The notes under the pieces are model-generated. The model made no database searches. It worked only from the letters and a program-made list of their open reading frames with translations, and had not been told where the DNA came from. From assembly GCF_005930475.1 (NCBI RefSeq), contig NZ_SJEW01000042.1, forward strand, positions 1 through 42,891: a stretch of 42,891 bases of DNA. Reading direction: 5' to 3'. How positions within the stretch are numbered: the stretch's first letter is position 1; every line of letters starts with the position of its first letter. The position numbers and the translations under genes were made by a program. Positions 37,678-42,891 of this stretch are shown piece by piece. The DNA is from Modestobacter altitudinis. GTDB taxonomy: Bacteria; Actinomycetota; Actinomycetes; Mycobacteriales; Geodermatophilaceae.

Positions 37678-38580
37678 CCGGGCGGTGAGGGTCAGCAGCG
37701 TCGCCTCCGGTGGGCAGGCCAGCCGGTACGGCGCGTAGGGGCTGGTGCCCAGTCCGGCGGAGACGTGCAGCCAGGTGCCGTTCGGGTGCCCGGGGGAGGG
37801 CTGCGCCCAGCGGTGCAGCCAGCGGACGCGCTGCCGGTCGATGCCGCAGTTGGTGACCAGGGCACCGTAGAAGGGCACCCGCAGCTGGCCGCCGTGGGTG
37901 TGCCCGCAGAGCAGCAGGTCGTAGCCGTCGGTGGCGAACCGGTCGAGCACCCGCGGCTCGGGGGAGTGCACCAGGCCGATCCGCAGGTCGGCGTCCGGGT
38001 CGGCCGGGCCTGCGACGTCGTCGTAGCGGTCCAGCTGCAGGTGCGGGTCGTCGAGACCGGCGAAGGCGATCCGGGTCCCGGCCACCGTGAGCGTGCCCGT
38101 GGCGTTGGTCAGCTCGAGCCAGCCACGGGCGGTCATGCCGTCGCGCAGGTCCTGCCAGGGCAGGGCGTCGCCGAGCACCCGCTCGTGGTCGGTCCTGAAG
38201 TACTTCAGCGGGTTCTTCGGCCGTGGTGCGTAGTAGTCGTTGCTGGCCAGGACGAAGGCGCCGGGGAGCTCCAGCAGCGGGTCCAGGGCGCGGAGCGTGG
38301 GTGGGACGGCGTCCATCCCGGCGAGGTTGTCCCCGGTCGTGATCACCAGGTCCGGCTGCAGGTCGGCCAGCCCGGCGACCCACTCCTGCTTGCTGCGCTG
38401 CCCGGCGGTCATGTGCAGGTCCGACAGCTGCAGCACGGTCAGCGGGGCGGAGCCCGGGGGCAGGACGGGGACGTCGAAGCGGCGCAGCGTCCACCTGGTG
38501 CGCTCGATGAGGCTCGCGTAGGCCACCGTGGCGGTACCGGAGGCCACGACAGCGGCAGGGACGGCGGTTCTCGCACGCAT
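37675..38580 (-). CDS. Membrane-anchored metallophosphoesterase
   Basis: Calcineurin-like phosphoesterase, 301 aa, with one N-terminal hydrophobic segment (about 5-22) that may anchor it outside the membrane. Metal motifs: SDLHM (D-x-H), TGDN (G-D-x-x), ASNDYY in place of the usual G-N-H-(D/E), and GHTHGGQLRVPF. The same type of gene lies near ponA2 in mycobacteria. Substrate unknown. The ATG at 38580 is preceded by TAGGCT at 6 nt, so it is probably leaderless. It is divergent from the GatB/YqeY gene. Confidence 0.9.
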   Translation of the reverse strand: MRARTAVPAAVVASGTATVAYASLIERTRWTLRRFDVPVLPPGSAPLTVLQLSDLHMTAGQRSKQEWVAGLADLQPDLVITTGDNLAGMDAVPPTLRALDPLLELPGAFVLASNDYYAPRPKNPLKYFRTDHERVLGDALPWQDLRDGMTARGWLELTNATGTLTVAGTRIAFAGLDDPHLQLDRYDDVAGPADPDADLRIGLVHSPEPRVLDRFATDGYDLLLCGHTHGGQLRVPFYGALVTNCGIDRQRVRWLHRWAQPSPGHPNGTWLHVSAGLGTSPYAPYRLACPPEATLLTLTAR

Positions 38581-38586
38581 CCTGCG

Positions 38587-38592
38587 AGCCTA
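38587..38592 (-). promoter_or_regulatory. -10 element of the leaderless metallophosphoesterase transcript
   Basis: TAGGCT on the minus strand (38592-38587), 6 nt before the ATG at 38580, with no Shine-Dalgarno. On the other side CAGGCT (38633-38638) ends 7 nt before the GTG of the YqeY gene, a weaker version of the same arrangement. Confidence 0.45.
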
Positions 38593-38645
38593 CGGGCGCG
38601 GGAACTCCGTCGTCCCGTGCAGGCGGAGGTGGCAGGCTCTGCTGC

Positions 38646-39098
38646 GTGCCTGGACTGAAGGACCGACTCCGTACCGACCTGACCACCGCGATGAAGGGCC
38701 GCGACGAGCTGAGCACCGCCACCCTGCGGATGGTGCTCTCCGCCGTCTCCGCCGAGGAGGTGGCCGGCAAGGAGGCCCGCGAGCTCAGCGACGACGACGT
38801 GATGGCGGTGCTCCGCCGCGAGGCGAAGAAGCGCCGCGAGGCAGCCGAGGCCTTCGCCGGCGCCGGCCGCGCCGAGCAGGCCGAGCGGGAGCGCGCCGAG
38901 GAGGGCGTGATCGCCACCTACCTGCCGGCCCAGCTGGCCGACGCCGACCTGGCCGCCATCGTCGCCGACGTCGTCACCAGCACCGGGGCCGCCGGGATGA
39001 AGGACATGGGCAAGGTCATGGGCGCGGTGCAGGGCACGGTGGCCGGCCGGGCCGAGGGCGGCCGGGTCGCGGCGGAGGTGCGTCGACAGCTGGGCTGA
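38646..39098 (+). CDS. GatB/YqeY domain-containing protein
   Basis: Small helical protein of 150 aa matching YqeY: LKDRLRTDLTTAMKGRDELS, TLRMVLSAVSAEEVA, AVLRREAKKRREAAEAF, YLPAQLADADLAAIVADV and KDMGKVMGAVQGTVAGRAEG. The fold resembles the tail of GatB, and YqeY is thought to bind tRNA or ammonia-transfer partners, but its role is unsettled. GTG start at 38646 without a Shine-Dalgarno. Neighbouring metallophosphoesterase and class A PBP genes give the order seen in mycobacteria. Confidence 0.93.
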   Translation: MPGLKDRLRTDLTTAMKGRDELSTATLRMVLSAVSAEEVAGKEARELSDDDVMAVLRREAKKRREAAEAFAGAGRAEQAERERAEEGVIATYLPAQLADADLAAIVADVVTSTGAAGMKDMGKVMGAVQGTVAGRAEGGRVAAEVRRQLG

Positions 39099-39099
39099 G

Positions 39100-39149
39100 A
39101 CGACGACGGGGCGGTACCGAGCTGGTGCTCGGTACCGCCCCGTCGTCGT
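39100..39149. terminator. Very strong bidirectional terminator
   Basis: A perfect 22-bp stem (39100-39121 with 39128-39149) and 6-nt loop CTGGTG lie directly after the YqeY stop and 7 bp before the end of the convergent PBP gene. It is the longest uninterrupted stem in the window. Confidence 0.85.
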
Positions 39150-39155
39150 GTCGTG

Positions 39156-41540
39156 TCAGGCGCCGGGGTCGCCGTCGCCGTTCCAGTCCGGCAGCGTGAA
39201 CTCGGGGGCGCCGGGCTGCTGTTCTGCCGGCTGGGAGTCCTCGGCCGGGGCCTCAGGGGTGGGCGTCGAGCTGTCGGGCGCCGGGGTGGTCCGCTGCTGG
39301 GGTCGGGTGGTCGGCGAGGGGGTCCGGTACCCGGACCCGTTGCTCACCTGGATGGTGACGACCTGGCCGACGCTGGCCTGGGCGCCGGCGCGGGGGCTGG
39401 TGCCCAGGAAGCTGCCCGTGGAACGGGAGCTGGTCACCTGGGAGACGACCGGCCGGAAGCCCGCCTGGGTGAGCGTGTCCTGGCAGGAGCTGACCGAGGA
39501 GCAGCTGGGGACGGTCGGCCGGTTGCCGGAGACCACCAGCGGGTCGGCCGGCGGGAAGGGCACCGACGGCTCCTTGGACAGGATCGGCAGCATCGCGTCG
39601 TGGTAGATCGTCGCGGGCTTGTTGCCGCCGTAGCCGCCGACGTCCTGCTGCGACTTCGGGTTGAAGACCATCACGCTGACCGTGTACTTCGGCGTCGAGC
39701 CCACGAACGTCGCGGACTTGTTGTCCTGGATGGTGCCGGTCTTGCCGGCGATCTGGTGGCCGGGGATGGCCGCCCGGGTCGCGGTGCCGGTGACGGTGTC
39801 GCCGATCATCATCTGGTTCAGCGTGGTCGCCACGCCGGCCGGGATGGCGTTCTCCTTGCAGGTGTTGCCGCTGACGTAGGGCGTGCCGTCGTCCTTGGTG
39901 ACCGGCTCGCCGGTGGAGTCCACGATCGAGATGACCGGCGTCGGCTCGCACTGGGTGCCGTTGCCGGCCAGCGTGGAGTACGCGCTGGCCAGGTACAGCG
40001 GGCTGGTCGCGTCGACGCCGAGGGTGAACGAGCCGCGCTTCTCCGCGATGATCTGGTCGGCCGTGGCGTCGATGGAGTGCAGCCCCATGGCCTGCGCGGT
40101 GCGCACGACCGGCTCGACGCTGCCCAGCGCGTCCTCGAGCCCCACGAAGTAGGTGTTCGAGGACTCGACCAGGGCCGCGGTCATGTCCATCGTGTCCGGA
40201 TAGTTGTTGCCGACGTTGCTCACCACGTAGGGGGCGCCGGTGGTGCCGCCGTTCTTCTTGAAGACCTTGGAGCTGTAGGGCTGCGGGGTGGTGAGCGTGT
40301 AGTGCGAGCCGTAGCCCTGGGACAGCGCGGCGGCGGCGGTGAAGACCTTGTAGGTCGACCCGGCGCCGGCGCTGGTCGCGGTGTTCAGGTTGACCGACTC
40401 GCACTCGTAGGCGTCGCAGCCGTACCGGCGGTTGACGCTCATCGCCAGCACGTGGCCGGTGCCGGGCTCGACGGCGGTGAAGACGCCGGCCAGGTCGTTG
40501 CCGCCACCCATCGGGAGGGTGTTCAGCACGGCCTGGTCACCGGAGGTCTGGATGTCCGGGCGCAGCGTCGTCTGGATCGTCCAGCCGCCGGTCTTGATCG
40601 CGTCCGCGCTGATCCCCAGCGTGCCGGTCAGGTAGTTGTACATGTAGTCGCAGAAGAACCCGCCGACCGTGGCGTCGATGCAGCCGTTGGGCGGGGTGCC
40701 GCCCTCGGCGAGCGGGATCGGGGCGGCGGAGACGTCGGCGAGCTCCTGGTCGGTGATGTGCCCGAGGTCGTGCATGCGCTGCAGCACCTGGTTGCGCCGC
40801 TTCTGGCCGGCGTCGGGGTTGACGATCGGGTCGTCGTTGGTCGGGCTCTGCACCAGGCCGGCGAGCACCGAGGCCTGCGGCAGCGTCAGGTCGATGGCGT
40901 TGACGCTGAAGTACTTCTGCGCGGCGGCCTGGATGCCGTAGGAGCCCTCACCGAAGTAGGCGATGTTCAGGTAGCGGGTGAGGATCTCGTCCTTGGAGTA
41001 GGTCTGCTCCAGGGCCAGCGCGAGCCGGGCCTCCTTGAGCTTGCGGCCCACGGTCTGCGCGGTGGCCGCCTGCTGCTCCTCGGGGGTGGAGGCCGTCTGC
41101 AGCAGCGTCTGCTTGACCAGCTGCTGGGTCAGCGTCGAGCCGCCCTCCTCGACACCGCCGGCCGCGACGTTCTTCGCCAGCGCGCGCAGCGTGCCCTGCA
41201 CGTCCAGGCCGTTGTGCTCGTAGAAGCGCGAGTCCTCGATGTCGACGATCGCCTGCTTCATGACGTCGGAGATCTGGTCGGGCGTCACCGGCGTGCGGTT
41301 GTTCGTGAAGAACTCGGTGATCTCCGACCCGTCGGCGGCCAGCACCTTGGTGTTCCCGCTGGGCGTCTTGTCGGTCAGCTCGACCGGCAGCGCGTCGAGC
41401 AGGGTCGAGGAGTTCCGGGCCACCAGCCCGGTCCCGCCGACGAAGGGCAGCAGCATGGCGGCGACCAGCAGACCGGCCACGACGATCGCCCCGGCCAACT
41501 TCACCAGGGCATTGCGACGGAGGAGCGCAGACTCGGACAT
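39156..41540 (-). CDS. ponA2: Class A penicillin-binding protein with PASTA domain (PonA2-like)
   Basis: Bifunctional peptidoglycan synthase, 794 aa. A short cytoplasmic start is followed by one membrane helix (about 12-35). The GT51 glycosyltransferase domain has the catalytic Glu102 in EDSRFYEHNGLD and GGSTLTQQLVKQ. The transpeptidase has Ser395 in STYK, SSN (460-462) and KTGT (600-603). One PASTA domain (about 675-735) and a Pro/Thr/Gln-rich tail finish the protein. The domain order and neighbours (ArsA-type ATPase upstream, metallophosphoesterase and YqeY downstream) match mycobacterial PonA2, hence the symbol; orthology is inferred. The ATG at 41540 begins MSESALL; the long frame upstream is not coding. 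Confidence 0.93.
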   Translation of the reverse strand: MSESALLRRNALVKLAGAIVVAGLLVAAMLLPFVGGTGLVARNSSTLLDALPVELTDKTPSGNTKVLAADGSEITEFFTNNRTPVTPDQISDVMKQAIVDIEDSRFYEHNGLDVQGTLRALAKNVAAGGVEEGGSTLTQQLVKQTLLQTASTPEEQQAATAQTVGRKLKEARLALALEQTYSKDEILTRYLNIAYFGEGSYGIQAAAQKYFSVNAIDLTLPQASVLAGLVQSPTNDDPIVNPDAGQKRRNQVLQRMHDLGHITDQELADVSAAPIPLAEGGTPPNGCIDATVGGFFCDYMYNYLTGTLGISADAIKTGGWTIQTTLRPDIQTSGDQAVLNTLPMGGGNDLAGVFTAVEPGTGHVLAMSVNRRYGCDAYECESVNLNTATSAGAGSTYKVFTAAAALSQGYGSHYTLTTPQPYSSKVFKKNGGTTGAPYVVSNVGNNYPDTMDMTAALVESSNTYFVGLEDALGSVEPVVRTAQAMGLHSIDATADQIIAEKRGSFTLGVDATSPLYLASAYSTLAGNGTQCEPTPVISIVDSTGEPVTKDDGTPYVSGNTCKENAIPAGVATTLNQMMIGDTVTGTATRAAIPGHQIAGKTGTIQDNKSATFVGSTPKYTVSVMVFNPKSQQDVGGYGGNKPATIYHDAMLPILSKEPSVPFPPADPLVVSGNRPTVPSCSSVSSCQDTLTQAGFRPVVSQVTSSRSTGSFLGTSPRAGAQASVGQVVTIQVSNGSGYRTPSPTTRPQQRTTPAPDSSTPTPEAPAEDSQPAEQQPGAPEFTLPDWNGDGDPGA

Positions 41541-41599
41541 CGCAGGCCAAGGTACCTGTTCGGCGGGCCCCGGTGCCCCGCCTCGACCCCCGACGCGCG

Positions 41600-41617
41600 G
41601 CGACCCGGGCGGGTCGC
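41600..41617 (-). terminator. Possible terminator of the ArsA-type ATPase gene
   Basis: GCGACCC (41600-41606) pairs with GGGTCGC (41611-41617) around GGGC, about 70 nt beyond the ATPase stop on the minus strand. Modest stem, no T-tract. The rest of the 145-bp gap up to the PBP start holds no CxxC-rich reading frame, so no whiB gene is here. Confidence 0.4.
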
Positions 41618-41685
41618 GCGGGGACTCGCCCGGGCCGTCGGCCCGCCGACCCGGTGCGAGGGGCCGGCCGACCGTCGGCGGCGGC

Positions 41686-42891
41686 TCAGCCGGCCTGCGG
41701 CCGGAGCGGCAGGACGCGGCTGCGCGGGGTGCCCGTGCCGGTGTCGTCCTCGGCGGCCAGCAGCGCCTCGCCCATCGTCCGCAGGCCCTCGAGGTCGTGC
41801 ACGTCACCGGCGGCGGAAGGCACGGTGCGCACCTTCACCTCGGGGTGGGCGCTGGTGAACCGGTCGGCCAGCCGCTGCTCCCGGGTGGCCAGCGTCATCC
41901 GCTCGGCGTGCACCCGCAGTGCCCCGACGGCCAGCTTCGCGCCCTTGCCACCGGCCTCGGCGACCGCCTCGGCGGCGGCCTCGGCGCGGGTCGCCGTCAG
42001 CGTCGTCGTCGCCGGCGGGTGGGTGCGGTTGATGACCAGGCCGGCCAGCGGCATCCCCTCGGTGGACAGCCGGTCGACGAAGTAGGAGGCCTCGCGGAGG
42101 GCGTCCGGCTCCGGGGCGGCGACCACGACGAACGACGTCCCGGGCTGGCGGAGCAGCTCGTAGGTCGCCGTCGCGCGCTCCCGGAAGCCGCCGAACATGG
42201 TGTCCAGGGCCGAGACGAACGCCGAGATGTCGCCCAGCAGCTGGCCACCGAGGATCTTGCTGATGATCCGGGTGAAGATCGCGAAGCCGGCCCCGACGAT
42301 CCGCACCCCGGCCCGCCCGCCGGCCCGGGCCGGCGCGGTGAGCAGCCGGATCATCGTGCCGTCGAGGAACCGGCTCATCCGGTTCGGTGCGTCCAGGAAG
42401 TCCAGCGCCGACCGGGACGGCGGGGTGTCGACGATGATCAGGTCCCAGCGGTCGCTGGCCCGCAGCTGCCCGAGCTTCTCCATCGCCATGTACTCCTGCG
42501 TCCCGGCGAAGGACGAGGACAGCGCCTGGTAGAAGGGGTTGGCGAAGATCACCTCGGCGCGCTCGGGCGTCGAGTGCGCGGACACGACGTCGTCGAACGT
42601 CCGCTTCATGTCCAGCATCATCGCCGAGAGCTCGCCCGGGGCACCGGGCGTCTCGACCACCCGCGGCTCGTTGTCCAGCTCGACCAGGCCCAGTGACTGG
42701 GCCAGCCGGCGCGCGGGGTCGATGGTGAGAACCACGACCTGCCGGCCGGCCTCGGCCGCGGCCAGCGCCAGCGCCGCGGACGTCGTCGTCTTGCCCACCC
42801 CGCCCGAGCCGCAGCACACGATGATCCTGGTGTCCGGGTCCGCGACCAGGGCGGCGAGGTCCAGCGCCGGGGCGGGGGCCGGGCGCTGGAC
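41686..42891 (-). CDS. ArsA/GET3-family ATPase (5' end outside window)
   Basis: P-loop ATPase, at least 401 aa, open to the right edge. The deviant Walker A reads CGSGGVGKTTT: the second Lys is present, while the signature Lys of ArsA (GKGGVGKT) is Ser. DPARRLAQSLG and IIVDTPPSRSALDFLD are switch and A-loop regions. VVVAAPEPDALREASYFVDRL and GLVINRTHP complete the fold. In mycobacteria two such ATPases stand beside whiB4 and ponA2 and work as a pair; the partner here probably lies just outside the window. A role in arsenite transport is unlikely without metal-binding Cys residues. Confidence 0.88.
   Translation of the reverse strand, partial: VQRPAPAPALDLAALVADPDTRIIVCCGSGGVGKTTTSAALALAAAEAGRQVVVLTIDPARRLAQSLGLVELDNEPRVVETPGAPGELSAMMLDMKRTFDDVVSAHSTPERAEVIFANPFYQALSSSFAGTQEYMAMEKLGQLRASDRWDLIIVDTPPSRSALDFLDAPNRMSRFLDGTMIRLLTAPARAGGRAGVRIVGAGFAIFTRIISKILGGQLLGDISAFVSALDTMFGGFRERATATYELLRQPGTSFVVVAAPEPDALREASYFVDRLSTEGMPLAGLVINRTHPPATTTLTATRAEAAAEAVAEAGGKGAKLAVGALRVHAERMTLATREQRLADRFTSAHPEVKVRTVPSAAGDVHDLEGLRTMGEALLAAEDDTGTGTPRSRVLPLRPQAG

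Noticed and set aside
37388-38917. Minus-strand frame of 509 codons running through the tRNA and metallophosphoesterase
   Set aside because: It reads across the tRNA gene and two hairpins and is out of frame with the clear metallophosphoesterase.
41541-41685. A hidden whiB gene between PBP and ArsA-type ATPase
   Set aside because: The gap is 145 bp and no frame shows the Cys pattern of WhiB proteins.
39153-41858. A 901-codon open frame on the plus strand opposite the PBP gene
   Set aside because: Its translation is Arg/Gly/Val/Asp repeats with no domain; the other strand encodes an intact class A PBP. Long antisense frames are expected at this GC content.

Overview
The window is high-GC DNA with almost no non-coding space, frequent GTG starts, 4-bp start/stop overlaps and several promoters that appear leaderless. 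Together with the gene content (leuA-lysC-asd, a ponA2-type penicillin-binding protein next to an ArsA-family ATPase, a twin-CBS CNNM pair) this points to an actinobacterium. A Geodermatophilaceae-like genus is my guess, not a demonstrated assignment.

Layout. (1) 1-5795: tail of an unknown gene, then a family-5 peptide/solute ABC importer (lipoprotein, two permeases, one double ATPase). (2) 5828-7993: a VOC-domain protein with its HxlR-type regulator, then a pirin. (3) 8223-18553: a cello-oligosaccharide utilisation locus. A secreted GH6 cellulase faces a long minus-strand operon (binding protein, two permeases, MsiK-type ATPase, GH1 beta-glucosidase, SDR oxidoreductase, GH88/GH105-like hydrolase), with a divergent LacI-family regulator. 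Three operator-like sites sharing GCTCTCA lie in front of the cellulase, the binding protein and the regulator. (4) 18603-22140: an overlapping three-gene set of circularly permuted ATP-grasp, alpha-E and transglutaminase-like proteins. (5) 22213-26305: a GNAT protein, a surface protein with an LAYTG sorting signal but no recognisable signal peptide, and an ABC-F ATPase. (6) 26356-33064: leuA, preceded by what looks like a leaderless 15-residue leader peptide and an attenuator hairpin; a small XRE regulator with a Cys-rich tail; a phospholipase-D-like protein; then lysC-asd. (7) 33114-37391: an S9 peptidase and two CNNM/CorC-type membrane proteins on the minus strand. (8) 37497-42891: tRNA-Pro(CGG), a metallophosphoesterase, a GatB/YqeY protein, a PASTA-tailed class A PBP and an ArsA-family ATPase cut by the window edge.

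How it works together. The best-connected unit is region 3: the extracellular GH6 enzyme would release cello-oligosaccharides, the ABC system would import them, and the GH1 enzyme would cleave them inside under LacI control. The most interesting regulatory structure is upstream of leuA. Strong inverted repeats sit at nearly every convergent junction. Two of them share one design (GGGGGC-N5-TGGCCA-N5-GCCCC), and two others form a second related type that begins at a stop codon. No insertion sequence, phage gene, CRISPR array or rRNA was seen. No gene-free stretch exceeds 300 bases; the longest are about 229 bp (7994-8222) and 217 bp (28889-29105).
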